Part shown: piece after piece, positions 49,427 to 59,227 of the stretch | Layout: each line of letters opens with the position of its first letter | How positions within the stretch are numbered: the stretch's first letter is position 1 | Program-made: the position numbers and the translations under genes | Assembly (NCBI GenBank): GCA_040756375.1 | Contig: JBFLZC010000008.1 | Location: 1-64,000, forward strand | Reading direction: 5' to 3' | Origin: VGSG01 sp040756375 | GTDB taxonomy: Bacteria > Desulfobacterota > Desulfomonilia > Desulfomonilales > Desulfomonilaceae | DNA length: 64,000 nucleotides | Notes under the pieces: model-generated | Databases searched by the model: none | Told to the model about the DNA's origin: nothing | What the model saw: only the letters and a program-made list of their open reading frames with translations

Positions 49427-50749
49427 CTATTTCTTTATCTGGAAGAACGACTCGTCGAATTCGGGCTTTCCTTCGTACTTTCTCATGAAGAAGCCCGGAG
49501 CGGTCTCCAGGTTCTGTAGTATCTGTGGATTGATATCTACCCCCAAATCGTGCAGCGCGGTGATGATTGCTTCAGGTGATGGAGGACAGGACTTGATTAC
49601 CTTCATCATCGCGATGTCAGGGTGATTCTTGTGAACCTCGTATAGACATTTCCCGATGAGAACGGACTTCTTCCCCGGAGTGGGTTTCATCCTCTTGCCG
49701 GTGAGGATTTCAACGTCGGGCCACGGCTCGCCTTTCCACGCGAATGCGATGGAAGTAAGAATCGCTCCTGTGAGCCCGGAACAGTACGTGCACAGGCTGT
49801 TATCGTACTTCGGGTACGAGAGTCCTTTGATCCCCATCTTTTCCATGGGCACCGGCAACGTGTCAGATTCGTTGTAAGGGAACGTATACGCATGCGGAGA
49901 CGCCAGATCCTCGATCTTCGCTCCGAGCACCTCTACGTCCGAGAGATCCATTGGCCGGTTTCGGTTCTTGGCCGCGTGGACCAAATGGGGAACCTGGTTC
50001 GGTTCGTACCCCAGGATTTTCGCTCCGACCATGTCTCCGGACAGCACATCCGCGGATCCGATGAGTATGTTGCTCTTACGCGCCTTGCCGTCGGGCCCTG
50101 GCCCACGTTCGATGGTGTATATGCCGTCAAGAATCGTGAATGATGGCGGTATCTTATCCGCAAGCCTCGCGATCCAGAAATCCAGGTCTCTGACAGTGTC
50201 TGCCGCGTGGCATTTCTTGCGCGAGTTGACGTCGAGCATCCCCTTGATGTTCTTGATACCTAAGCTGACTTTAGCCTGAGCATGGGTCTTGAGCACAGGG
50301 ATGTTGACCACGAAATCGCTCCCGAGGATTTCCTTGCTGAACTTCAGCTCTATGCCGTCACCCAGGTCGAGCTTCTCGAAGGGCCGTTCGAACACGTTGA
50401 TGCTTTTCACGCCGTAGCGGTCTCTCAACACGTTGTATCCGAGATACTCGAACGAGTGATGTGCAGTCTCTTTGTCCTTGGGGTCAAAGACTACCGTGCC
50501 TTCGCCGATGGTTATTTCGCTTACTCCCCGTTCCTTGAGTAGGACTACCATGTCCTCAATAACGCGCGACGTGGTGATAACCCCCCACTTGGGGAACGCG
50601 ACCTTGCGTGTCCAGAAGACGATGTTGGGCTTGATGAAGACTTTTGCCGAAGGGGGGAGCTTCTCCAGGCCCTGAGATAGGTCTACGACCTTGCGAACCG
50701 ATTCCAGGGGCTTTTCGTACTGTACCAGCGCAACTCGGGATTTCTGCAT
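49427..50749 (-). CDS. DUF362 protein
   Basis: A 440-residue DUF362 protein. Typical segments are VFIKPNIVFWTRKVAFPKWGVITTSRVIEDMV in part, GEGTVVFDPKD, FVVNIPVLKTHAQAKVSLGIKNIKGM and ILDGIYTIERGPGPDGKARKSN in part, found in order from the N-terminus. The family is common in anaerobes, sometimes fused to ferredoxin domains; here only CTYCSG and a later isolated Cys remain. AAGGAGA precedes the ATG at 50749, so I discard the longer frame to 50863. It leads an operon with the amidohydrolase-like and VOC genes. Function is unknown. Confidence 0.88.
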   Translation of the reverse strand: MQKSRVALVQYEKPLESVRKVVDLSQGLEKLPPSAKVFIKPNIVFWTRKVAFPKWGVITTSRVIEDMVVLLKERGVSEITIGEGTVVFDPKDKETAHHSFEYLGYNVLRDRYGVKSINVFERPFEKLDLGDGIELKFSKEILGSDFVVNIPVLKTHAQAKVSLGIKNIKGMLDVNSRKKCHAADTVRDLDFWIARLADKIPPSFTILDGIYTIERGPGPDGKARKSNILIGSADVLSGDMVGAKILGYEPNQVPHLVHAAKNRNRPMDLSDVEVLGAKIEDLASPHAYTFPYNESDTLPVPMEKMGIKGLSYPKYDNSLCTYCSGLTGAILTSIAFAWKGEPWPDVEILTGKRMKPTPGKKSVLIGKCLYEVHKNHPDIAMMKVIKSCPPSPEAIITALHDLGVDINPQILQNLETAPGFFMRKYEGKPEFDESFFQIKK

Positions 50750-50976
50750 TGGGTCTCCTTCCGGTCTCTCAGGTGTTGGTGAATCAAGGGCTGGAGTCGC
50801 TTCTCTAAATAAGAGCAGCACCAGCAGTTCATAGTCCAGCCGCGTAACTGAGTCGCACTCCATTATGCGTCAAGACGCACCTGATTTCCAAGAGGGATTC
50901 GTCGTCGAGAAGAACCTGCCGAGATTTCGCAGCTATTTGCTCAATCGCGACATGGAAGGTCTGATACGGGCTTGGG

Positions 50977-52974
50977 TTAGGATGAACAAGGCTGTGACGC
51001 TTTCATTCTTTCCGATGAGGGATTCAGCGGCCCTCCCGGGCCCGACGGCCCGCCTTTTGAGGTTCGCTTCTTGTAATCGAAGGCCATGCGGCGGATAGTC
51101 TCAATCACTTTCTCCATATCCAGGGGTTTCTCCAGCACGAGATCTACACCACTCTCCTGCATCTTGTCTGATTCGGTTGTCTGCCCGCCCCAGCCCGTGA
51201 AAAGTATGAAAGGTGTCTTAGGAGTGCTCCGATCCTTGCAGATCTGCTTAATTCTTTTGCCCACCTGCCAACCGGTCATACCCGGCATTCCCAGGTCGCA
51301 GATCACCACGTCGACCGGATTATTGAGGAATACTTCAATCCCTTTTTCCCCGTCCACAGAAGTAAGTGTCACATATCCGGACAAATCACCCGTACGCCGC
51401 AGCATATCGAGCACGCGTTCATCATCATCCACAGCGAGGACCGTGATCCGCTCATCGCGAGGCAATGGATGGAGTTCGGTCACCACGTCAAGGGTCTGTT
51501 CTGCGGCCGGCAGGAAGACCCTAAAGGTGGTACCGACTCCGGGCCGGCTTTCTACCGTGAGACGGCCCATGTGGTTGTCGACGATCCTTTTGCTTGCGGC
51601 CAGACCCAGACCCGATCCCAGAGCAGCCTTTGTCGTGAAGAACGGGTTGAAGATCCGGGCAAGATCCTCTTCCGGAATCCCTGGCCCTGTGTCCGCCACA
51701 CTAATCATGACCTCGCCCTGTTGAGGGGTGCACGTCACAATTATCTCACCGCCTCGCGTTGACATCACGGCTTCCGCGGCATTCCTGATCAGGTTGACAA
51801 TTACCTCCAAGAGGGCGCTGCGCTCACCTCTGACAACGCAACCCTGTTCAATCTGTGAATTCAGCGACATGGCGACGCCTTCGACTTCCGGCGCGGTCTT
51901 CCACCAAGACGTGGTCATGTCTAGGGCCTGTTGAAGGAGAGGCTTTAGATCCAAGACGCCCCGAGTCGCCAGCTCATCTCCGTCCCTCAATCCTGCAAAG
52001 GTCTGAAGGCGCCGTACCGTTTCGGAAGCCGAAAGGGACGCTTTCACAAGGGTTTGCAGGTCGTTTCGCACTACGTCGTATCTCCCCTCACCCAGCTCGA
52101 TTTTCATCAGCTCCAAATGGCCGATGACGATCTGGAGGAAGTTGTTGAAATTGTGAGCGACGCCTCCCGCCAAATCAGCAACCGCCTTGTATCGCTCCGT
52201 TTGCCGAAGTATCTCCTCAGATCGTTGAACTTCGGTGATATCTCGTACCGCGTTCACCAGACCTACGCGCGCGCCTGTGGCGTCTACGAGCACAGACACC
52301 GAATGCTCCACAGGAAAGATCGTCCCGTCCTTTCGCTTGGCTTGGGAGCAGAACCTCACGGAATCGTCCAAAACGAGCCCTTCCTCGATCTTCCGGCCAA
52401 CTTGCGCGTGGCGCCCATCGTCCACGTCAAACAGTTCAATCGAGCGTCCAATAACCTCCTGTTTGGTGTAGCCTAGCATCTTCTCGGTGGCTTCATTGAC
52501 GTCCCTTATGATGGCGTTCGAGTCCACGACCACCACCGCGTCATCCAAGGAGTTGAGTACGCTTTGAAGCCTGAGTTCCGATTCCTTCAATTGCCCGGTG
52601 CGTTCCTGTACCCGTAGTTCCAACTCGTCACGAATCTTCTGCAATGCCTGTTCGTTCTCTCTGAGCTGAGCCGCGCTGCGCGCCCAGTCGGTCACTCCAA
52701 TCATGATAAAGAGAAAGCCCAACGGATATACCACGGCATTTATGAACAGGGATTCATAAGAGGCGGTGCGGAAAGTAATGTGTCTATATAGGGTAGGGAA
52801 ATCGTCGGCGAGGTTCAAACCTAACCCCACCAGGATCACAATGAAGCCGGTGAGCACGTAAAACCAACTTCGGGTACGTGCTATGCCCAGCCGCGCGGCA
52901 CGGTGCGTCAAGTACACAGCGAGAGCCACAAATGCTACGATCCGGAGAATCTCCGACAGGGTGCCCCACGCCAT
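50977..52974 (-). CDS. Hybrid sensor histidine kinase with PAS and C-terminal receiver
   Basis: A 665-residue membrane kinase. Three hydrophobic segments fill the first 115 residues. A coiled coil and a PAS domain (about 145-260) follow. The phosphoacceptor box has His in DLAGGVAHNFNNFLQIVIGH. The HATPase domain has an N box (LIRNAAEAVMS), G1 VADTGPGIPEEDL and G2 GSGLGLAASKRI. A receiver domain (about 512-635) ends the protein with Asp in VICDLGMPGM and Lys in LVLEKPLD. The tail is Gly/Pro/Ser-rich. No response-regulator gene sits next to it. The signal and target are unknown. Confidence 0.93.
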   Translation of the reverse strand: MAWGTLSEILRIVAFVALAVYLTHRAARLGIARTRSWFYVLTGFIVILVGLGLNLADDFPTLYRHITFRTASYESLFINAVVYPLGFLFIMIGVTDWARSAAQLRENEQALQKIRDELELRVQERTGQLKESELRLQSVLNSLDDAVVVVDSNAIIRDVNEATEKMLGYTKQEVIGRSIELFDVDDGRHAQVGRKIEEGLVLDDSVRFCSQAKRKDGTIFPVEHSVSVLVDATGARVGLVNAVRDITEVQRSEEILRQTERYKAVADLAGGVAHNFNNFLQIVIGHLELMKIELGEGRYDVVRNDLQTLVKASLSASETVRRLQTFAGLRDGDELATRGVLDLKPLLQQALDMTTSWWKTAPEVEGVAMSLNSQIEQGCVVRGERSALLEVIVNLIRNAAEAVMSTRGGEIIVTCTPQQGEVMISVADTGPGIPEEDLARIFNPFFTTKAALGSGLGLAASKRIVDNHMGRLTVESRPGVGTTFRVFLPAAEQTLDVVTELHPLPRDERITVLAVDDDERVLDMLRRTGDLSGYVTLTSVDGEKGIEVFLNNPVDVVICDLGMPGMTGWQVGKRIKQICKDRSTPKTPFILFTGWGGQTTESDKMQESGVDLVLEKPLDMEKVIETIRRMAFDYKKRTSKGGPSGPGGPLNPSSERMKASQPCSS

Positions 52975-53451
52975 GGCTTCCCCCGAATCGCCTCAGGTTG
53001 TCGCCTGGAACATTGAAGCGCTGTTGGCTCTGTTGCCTACTTATGCCTCTGTCTTGACACGGCCCCCTGGATCAGGGAGGGCGGCGGATTGTGCGCAGTG
53101 CTCTGGTGAAGGGATCCTTGATCTTCTGGTGTGAGAGGGTAAGTCCGCCGGCGCGGGATTATAGTCTCTGAGCCCCCAATCGTCAACGGATTATTAGTGA
53201 TGCAACAACGTGGCGATAAAATGACAGAAATCCTTTCTTCCGCGCGGCCACGGCGCGCACTGCTCCCTTGGAGGCTGTACCAATTTGAAGTAGGCTTGCC
53301 GCGTTCTGCAGCATTATCTGTATCATTGAGGAAAAGTCTCGTACAATACGACAAGCCTCAAAGCAATTTGTCCTCGACCCACTGCGGACCGGGACTTCTT
53401 CCTATCAAGTAACAACCCTACCAATTCAGGCTAGATGAAGCCTCCCATTCA
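52975..53451. other. Gene-free gap
   Basis: This 477-bp region lies upstream of the kinase. Open frames here are short, lack ribosome sites and overlap each other. I see no repeat family, promoter or structured RNA that I can support. Confidence 0.4.
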
Positions 53452-53655
53452 TCAATGGGAACCCGAACCGCAATACGGAGTGCTCTCGAATTCCGGCGTG
53501 GAGCACAACACGGTTCGAACCTTATCTTCGTGTGAGGCAACCCACAGATCAAAGTCGTCCGGGAGGAACTCAATGACCGGCCGACTGCCTTGCTCGGCGA
53601 TCCGTTCATCCAAACTGGTAATCAAGCTTTGCTCAAAGTCGCTCTTGAGGCTCAT
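53452..53655 (-). CDS. Small acidic hypothetical protein
   Basis: A 67-residue protein starting MSLKSDFEQSL, with a strong GGAGGTGAGG ribosome site just before the ATG at 53655. Its composition (SLDERIAEQGSRPVIEFL, then DDFDLWVASHEDKVRT) looks like a real cytosolic protein. No family is recognised. It stands alone, divergent from the cobalamin operon. Confidence 0.5.
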   Translation of the reverse strand: MSLKSDFEQSLITSLDERIAEQGSRPVIEFLPDDFDLWVASHEDKVRTVLCSTPEFESTPYCGSGSH

Positions 53656-53944
53656 ATACCTCACCTCCGTCCTTTCCTCTCTGGCCGTTTAGATGCAATC
53701 CATTCGCGAACGATTCATGTCCCTTCCGCTTGCGGAACCATCTCGCATTGCTTTATGCTCAGCTCTTGCCGCGGGAGGCCGCGTCGCTCTCTTGGGCCGA
53801 AGTCACTGCTGTGGCCTCTGGCGTGCCTTGCGGTAGACTCAGTGATAACGCCCATGCGACAGAAAGTTCGCCGCTTAATGATCCACTCCCTCGCGGCTCT
53901 CCTGTCCTGTGTGCGGTAATCGCAGTCGAGACGGAGTTTCATAT

Positions 53945-54496
53945 ATGGTTCACGTCGTTTTGGTTACGGGCGGTTGCAGGAGCGGTAAGAGCGCTTTCGC
54001 TCTGCAGTACGCGGAAGCTATTGAAGGCGCACGCGCATTTGTGGCAACCTGCTCGCCTATTGACGAGGAGATGAAGGAACGGATTCGGAAACACCGGCAA
54101 GCCCGCGATAGAGGGCAGTGGGCGACAATTGAGGAACCTATCCGGCTGGCTGACGTGGTGCGAGGAGCAGGCAGCTTCAACGTGCTCCTAATCGATTGCC
54201 TCACGCTCTGGATCAACAACCTTCTCTTTGAAGCTTCTCAAAAGAACTCGCCCGTAAGCGAAGACACGGTAGCCGGACACTGCGCGGAACTGCTCGACGC
54301 TATCTCCCGGTTTGACGGAACTGTCATCCTGGTGACTAATGAGGTGGGCATGGGAATTGTTCCCGAGGACGCGACATCGCGCCTCTACCGCGATTTGATG
54401 GGGTGCTGTAACAGGATGATCGCGGATGCTGCAGACGAAGTGACATTGGTCGTCTGTGGCCAGCCGCTAACTATCAAGAAGAGGAGTCATTCATGA
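53945..54496 (+). CDS. cobU: Adenosylcobinamide kinase/guanylyltransferase CobU
   Basis: CobU phosphorylates adenosylcobinamide and then transfers GMP, activating the corrinoid for attachment of the lower ligand. The 183-residue protein has the P-loop GGCRSGKS, the ATCSPIDEEMKERIRKHR segment with the reactive His, and LIDCLTLWINNLL plus VTNEVGMGIVP. I start at ATG 53945, with GGAG 8 nt upstream; the open frame begins at 53909. It is the first recognised gene of the cobalamin operon and overlaps cobT by the ATGA motif. The 290-nt region upstream has no recognisable B12 riboswitch. Confidence 0.95.
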   Translation: MVHVVLVTGGCRSGKSAFALQYAEAIEGARAFVATCSPIDEEMKERIRKHRQARDRGQWATIEEPIRLADVVRGAGSFNVLLIDCLTLWINNLLFEASQKNSPVSEDTVAGHCAELLDAISRFDGTVILVTNEVGMGIVPEDATSRLYRDLMGCCNRMIADAADEVTLVVCGQPLTIKKRSHS

Positions 54497-55560
54497 CGTT
54501 GCTTGCTGAAACGATTAAGAAAATCGAGCCCCTTGACAGAGAAGCCATGGCGAAGGCTCGAGCGCGACTTGAACAGCTCACCATGCCGTACTGGGCTCTT
54601 GGCAGACTTATGGATCTCGCTCTGGATCTAGCAGGTATGACAAGGTCAGTCAGACCTGACGTGGAAAACCGAACCATTGTGGTCATGGCCGGCGATCATG
54701 GAGTGGCCGCCCAAGGCGTGAGCAAGTATCCCCAAGAAGTCACCGCGCAGATGGTTTACAATTTCATCAATGGCGGAGCAGGTATTAATGCGATGGCGCG
54801 AGTCGCGGAGGCTGAAGTCGCGGTGGTGGATATGGGTGTTGCAAGCGATCTTGATCAGCTCGTGGAGCAAGGTTTGCTAATTTCGAAGAAGGTGCGTCCA
54901 GGTACATCCAACATGTCTGAGGGCCCGGCAATGACACGTGAGGAGGCCACGCAGTCGGTCGAGGCAGGGATTGAGTTGGCTCTAGCACTCGCGGACACCA
55001 CCCATGTCTTTGGCACAGGTGATATGGGAATAGGGAACACAACCCCGAGCAGTGCGATCGTCGCTTCTATGACGGGAAGCGACCCCAAGGAAGTCACAGG
55101 CCGTGGCACGGGAATTGACGACGAGCAACTGACTCGCAAGATAGCCGTCATTCAGCAATCGCTTGACGTTAACAAACCCAATCCGCGGGACCCGCTCGAC
55201 GTGCTGGCAAAGGTAGGCGGATTTGAGATCGGCGGTATCGCGGGGCTGATCTTGGGAGCTGCATCGGCCCGTAAACCGGTAGTAATCGACGGATTCATTT
55301 CGACTGCCGGAGCCCTCATCGCGCACGGTTTGAATCCCACAGCCGCGGATTATATGATTGCGGCGCACATGAGCGTTGAGCGCGGCCACCGGATCGCGCT
55401 TGAACACCTGGGCAAGAAGCCCTTGATGCAATTGGATCTTCGTCTGGGCGAAGGAACCGGCGCGGCACTGGCCATGACCTTCGTGGAGGCCGCGTATCGG
55501 ATACTGACCGAAGTGGCCACATTCGAAGAGGCCGCGGTATCAACCGCAGAGGGCACCTGA
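54493..55560 (+). CDS. cobT: Nicotinate-nucleotide--dimethylbenzimidazole phosphoribosyltransferase CobT
   Basis: CobT makes alpha-ribazole phosphate from a benzimidazole-type base and nicotinate mononucleotide. The 355-residue protein contains GDHGVAAQGVSKYPQEVTAQM, GIGNTTPSSAIVASM, and near the end the catalytic Glu in LRLGEGTGAALAM. The MAGDHGV and GIGNTT segments bind the substrates. Together with CobU it assembles the nucleotide loop. It is coupled to cobU by a 4-nt overlap and lies 100 nt before the CobC/CobQ fusion. Confidence 0.96.
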   Translation: MTLLAETIKKIEPLDREAMAKARARLEQLTMPYWALGRLMDLALDLAGMTRSVRPDVENRTIVVMAGDHGVAAQGVSKYPQEVTAQMVYNFINGGAGINAMARVAEAEVAVVDMGVASDLDQLVEQGLLISKKVRPGTSNMSEGPAMTREEATQSVEAGIELALALADTTHVFGTGDMGIGNTTPSSAIVASMTGSDPKEVTGRGTGIDDEQLTRKIAVIQQSLDVNKPNPRDPLDVLAKVGGFEIGGIAGLILGAASARKPVVIDGFISTAGALIAHGLNPTAADYMIAAHMSVERGHRIALEHLGKKPLMQLDLRLGEGTGAALAMTFVEAAYRILTEVATFEEAAVSTAEGT

Positions 55561-55660
55561 TCGCACACGTAAGCGGAAGTGTCTGATTGTGCAACACCCT
55601 TGAACAAGGTCTCATCGCGATTTGATCGACCTTGCCAACTGCAACGTAAGGCTCCGATTT

Positions 55661-58231
55661 ATGGACCAATTTAAACATGGCGGCAATCTAAGGCGAATGG
55701 CTGTCGCATCAGGTCTACCTGAAGAGGCAGTGCTTGATTTCTCCGCCAATATCAATCCCCTGGGTCCACCCGAGTGGCTCAGGGCGGTTGTGAGCTCTGC
55801 ACTCAGCAGGGTAGTCCACTATCCCGACCCAGAGTGCACGCAACTCAAGGCCGCAGCTGGAGACCGATTCGGAGTATCTGCTGCCGAGGTGCTTGCGGGC
55901 AGCGGTTCGACGGAGCTGATCTTCTTGCTGGCAAGAGTAGCCGGAAGACGACGCGCGGTTATTCCCGTGCCATCGTACAACGACTATGCGGCTTCAGCGG
56001 AACTGGCTGAGCTGCATGTGGAACGACTGTTACTGCGCGCGGAATCCGACTTCTGCGTTGATTACGATGAGCTGGATCGCTGCCTCTCCGCGGACGATCT
56101 CGTCTTCCTGGGGCATCCCAACAATCCTACCGGTCTTCCGCTTGATCGTAGAGCGATACTAGACCTTGCCGCTCGGCATCCTCAGACGCTTTTTGTCATC
56201 GATGAGGCCTTTGCTGACCTCGCAGATGGCGCGGAAAGCTTCCTGGCCTCGCGTCTGCAGAACATGGTCGTTCTCGTCTCCCTCACCAAGACCTACGCGA
56301 TACCAGGCTTGAGGCTCGGATGCGCAGTGGCGGATTCGGGGCTGGTGCGATCCATCGAAGCCGTGCAACCACCGTGGTCGGTAAACAGCATCGCTCAAGC
56401 CGTGGGTTGCACAGCTCTGAGAGACCGCAAATACGTCGAACAGAGCCGTAACTTCGTAAGGGAGCAAAGGGTACGCCTTCAAGCGCTCCTCGAGGAGCTG
56501 CCGGATATCAAAGTTTACCCAGGCACCGCGAATTTCCTGCTGCTAAAGCTTGAACGAACTGGTATCACCGGAACCAGAGTTGCCGAGCGAATGCTCAAAG
56601 ACGGCATTGGCATCAGATGCTGCGGCAATTTTGACGGATTGGACGATCGGTACATTCGCGTGGCAGTGAGAACCGCTGACGAGAACCAGCGTCTCGTGGA
56701 TTCACTCTACCGGGCAATGGGTAAGCATCCTCGGGCTACGAAGCCCCCTCGTGCACGCTGCATCATGTTCCAGGGAACATCATCAAACGTGGGCAAGAGT
56801 GTGCTCACGGCTGCACTGTGCCGGATCCTGCTCCAGGACGGCCACAGGGTCGCGCCGTTCAAGTCCCAGAACATGTCTCTGAATTCGTTCGTCACCCGCA
56901 ACGGAGGCGAGATGGGCCGCGCCCAGGTGGTTCAGGCCCAGGCATGTCGGCTGGAACCTGACGTGCGGATGAACCCGATTCTTCTCAAGCCCAATAGCGA
57001 CACTGGGAGCCAGGTAATTGTCATGGGCAAACCGGTGGGCAACATGGATGTGCAAGAGTATGTCAATTACAAACCCACTGCCTTTGGCGCGGTTGCCCAG
57101 GCGTTTGATTCGCTGGCTGGAGAATTCGACGTCATCGTCATAGAGGGCGCAGGCAGCCCAGGAGAAGTGAATCTGAAGCATCACGACATCGCGAACATGA
57201 AGATGGCCCAGTACGCTAAAGCGCCGGTTCTCCTCGTGGGCGATATTGACCGGGGCGGAGTGTTTGCATCCTTTGTGGGGACGATGGAGGTCCTCGCAGA
57301 GTGGGAACGGAAGCTCGTCCGAGGGTTCGTGGCGAATCGGTTCCGCGGTGATGCGGAGATATTGGATTCGGCCCTGGAGTATACCCGGCGCCACACCGGC
57401 AAACCCGTGGTCGGCGTTGTTCCCTTTATGTCCGATCTGGGGCTGCCTGAGGAGGATTCGGTCACATTCAAGGGCGGCTTCTTTGACAATCATTTGCCCG
57501 CGAACGACCATGTTGAGATCGCGGTGATCGATTTGCCGCATATTTCCAACTTCACGGACTTCGATGCCCTGCGTCGGGAACCCGATGTGCGAGTCAGGAT
57601 CGTCAGGACGCCTCATGATTTGAACCAGCCCGACGCCGTGATCCTGCCGGGGAGCAAGAACGTCCCGGGGGACCTGGCGTTTCTCCGCGACAAAGGTTTT
57701 GATCGGAAGATCTTGGATCTCTCGGATCGCTGCGGGAGCGAACTCGTGGGCATATGCGGCGGATTCCAGATGCTGGGCGCGTCCATTGCCGACCCTCACG
57801 GGCTTGAGTCCGACGGGAAGACGATTCCCGGCCTGGGATTGCTGGGAGTCGAAACCGTGCTGGCTCTGGAGAAGACCCTGACTCGCGTGACTGCGGTCCA
57901 TCTTGAGTCAGGCGAATCAGTAATCGGTTACGAAATCCACCACGGAGAGACCGACACCACGGCCGCGCAGCCCTGCATCAGGAGCGAGAATGGCGCACTG
58001 GCCGGCGCGCGATCCTCCGACGGCAGACTCTGGGGCACATATCTTCATGGCGTATTCGACTCGGACGGCTTCCGGAGATGGTTCATCGACCGGCTCAGAG
58101 TGAGGCGAGGTCTTCCGGCCTTGGGCAAGGTGGTCGCGCACTATGATCTTGAGCCATCCTTCGAAAGGCTAGCCGACGTTGTCCGCGGTAGCTTGGACAT
58201 GGGCTTCATCTACAAGCTGTTGAGATTCTGA
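55661..58231 (+). CDS. cobQ: Fusion of threonine-phosphate decarboxylase (CobC/CobD) and cobyric acid synthase (CobQ/CbiP)
   Basis: An 856-residue two-enzyme protein. Residues 1-350 are a PLP aminotransferase-fold decarboxylase that makes aminopropanol phosphate (HGGN start, DFSANINPLGPP, HPNNPTGLPL, and PLP-Lys in SLTKTYAIPGLRLG). Residues from about 365 are CobQ: ATP-binding FQGTSSNVGKSVLTAAL, the VIEGAGSPGEVNL segment, and the glutamine amidotransferase domain with Cys in VGICGGFQMLG and His in GTYLHGVFD. CobQ amidates four side chains of the corrin. Both products are joined by the next enzyme, CbiB, so the fusion is metabolically sensible. The ATG at 55661 gives the normal MDQFKHGGN start. 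The stop overlaps cbiB by 1 nt. Confidence 0.95.
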   Translation: MDQFKHGGNLRRMAVASGLPEEAVLDFSANINPLGPPEWLRAVVSSALSRVVHYPDPECTQLKAAAGDRFGVSAAEVLAGSGSTELIFLLARVAGRRRAVIPVPSYNDYAASAELAELHVERLLLRAESDFCVDYDELDRCLSADDLVFLGHPNNPTGLPLDRRAILDLAARHPQTLFVIDEAFADLADGAESFLASRLQNMVVLVSLTKTYAIPGLRLGCAVADSGLVRSIEAVQPPWSVNSIAQAVGCTALRDRKYVEQSRNFVREQRVRLQALLEELPDIKVYPGTANFLLLKLERTGITGTRVAERMLKDGIGIRCCGNFDGLDDRYIRVAVRTADENQRLVDSLYRAMGKHPRATKPPRARCIMFQGTSSNVGKSVLTAALCRILLQDGHRVAPFKSQNMSLNSFVTRNGGEMGRAQVVQAQACRLEPDVRMNPILLKPNSDTGSQVIVMGKPVGNMDVQEYVNYKPTAFGAVAQAFDSLAGEFDVIVIEGAGSPGEVNLKHHDIANMKMAQYAKAPVLLVGDIDRGGVFASFVGTMEVLAEWERKLVRGFVANRFRGDAEILDSALEYTRRHTGKPVVGVVPFMSDLGLPEEDSVTFKGGFFDNHLPANDHVEIAVIDLPHISNFTDFDALRREPDVRVRIVRTPHDLNQPDAVILPGSKNVPGDLAFLRDKGFDRKILDLSDRCGSELVGICGGFQMLGASIADPHGLESDGKTIPGLGLLGVETVLALEKTLTRVTAVHLESGESVIGYEIHHGETDTTAAQPCIRSENGALAGARSSDGRLWGTYLHGVFDSDGFRRWFIDRLRVRRGLPALGKVVAHYDLEPSFERLADVVRGSLDMGFIYKLLRF

Positions 58232-59184
58232 TGCCCCTGGAACATCAGATCCTGCTCGCCTTCCTGCTGGACCTGGCATTGGGTGATCCGAGGTGGTTTC
58301 CGCACCCGGTTAAGATCATTGGACGATTCGCCCTGTTCCTCGAACCGCGGTGCCGGCATGCTTTTGGGAACACGCGGGTGGCGGGGGCCGTTGCCGCTCT
58401 CGCGGTTGTTGGTATTACTGCCCTGTCAACATACACGTTGGTGCGGGCATCGGGGACGCTTCACCCGTGGACAGCTGATGCGCTCGCAATTTTCGTTATG
58501 TATTCCGGTATCGCCACAAGAGATTTGCTGAATCATAGCGCTTCGGTCTTGCGTAATTTGGAGGCAGGCAATCTTACCGATGCAAGGGTCGCGGTGGGGC
58601 TCATGTGCGGCAGAGACACCGATATCTTGGACGAAGAAGGCATCGCGCGAGCCACCGTGGAGAGCGTGGCTGAAAATCTGGTCGACGGCGTAACAGCCCC
58701 GTTATTCTTCGCGTTCCTGGCAGGACCGGTCGGAATTATGACGTACAAAGCGATCAGCACACTCGATTCAACATTCGGATACAAGGATGAGCGCTATCGG
58801 GAGTTTGGCTGGGCATCCGCGCGGTTGGACGACGCGGCTGCATTTCTCCCGAGCAGGTTGACGGCGGTTCTGGTGCCTGTGGCGGCCGCTCTGACCGGCC
58901 TCAGGCCGCGAAAAGCGCTGGAGGTTTTCCTGCGAGACAGGAAGAAGCACCCTAGTCCCAACGCGGGCCAGACCGAGGCCGCTTTTGCCGGGGCGCTCGA
59001 TGTCAGGCTCGGTGGGCTCAACTACTACCAAGGGGTTGCCTCGGTCAAGCAGACCCTCGGGGACCCAGTATTGCCGCTTGACGCGCACCGGATCGTTGAG
59101 GCCAACCGACTAATGTTGACCGCTTCTGTCCTTGCGCTGGCGCTCTTTTGGGTCGTTCGCGTTGCTCTGGTGACATACGGATGA
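58231..59184 (+). CDS. cbiB: Adenosylcobinamide-phosphate synthase CbiB/CobD
   Basis: A 317-residue membrane protein that attaches aminopropanol (phosphate) to adenosylcobyric acid. Family segments are LDLALGDPRWFPHPVKIIGR, GRDTDILDEEGIARATVESVAENLVDGVTAPLFF in parts, YKAISTLDSTFGYKDERYREFGWASARLDD in parts, and SPNAGQTEAAFAGALDVRLGG. About five hydrophobic helices are present. The start overlaps the stop of the preceding fusion gene by one base. It directly follows the gene that makes both of its substrates. Confidence 0.95.
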   Translation: MPLEHQILLAFLLDLALGDPRWFPHPVKIIGRFALFLEPRCRHAFGNTRVAGAVAALAVVGITALSTYTLVRASGTLHPWTADALAIFVMYSGIATRDLLNHSASVLRNLEAGNLTDARVAVGLMCGRDTDILDEEGIARATVESVAENLVDGVTAPLFFAFLAGPVGIMTYKAISTLDSTFGYKDERYREFGWASARLDDAAAFLPSRLTAVLVPVAAALTGLRPRKALEVFLRDRKKHPSPNAGQTEAAFAGALDVRLGGLNYYQGVASVKQTLGDPVLPLDAHRIVEANRLMLTASVLALALFWVVRVALVTYG

Positions 59185-59227
59185 TCTACCGGCCCAGCGT
59201 ATCTGCATGACGATGTGAAAGGCCAAC

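Noticed and set aside
53656..53944. Cobalamin riboswitch ahead of cobU
   Set aside because: Stretches such as GTCACTGCTGTGGC are superficially similar, but the B12 box and conserved core are not present by eye.
56783..57901. Minus-strand open frame of 372 codons inside the CobQ part of the fusion gene
   Set aside because: It mirrors the codons of a clearly conserved CobQ domain; G+C-rich third positions create such shadow frames.
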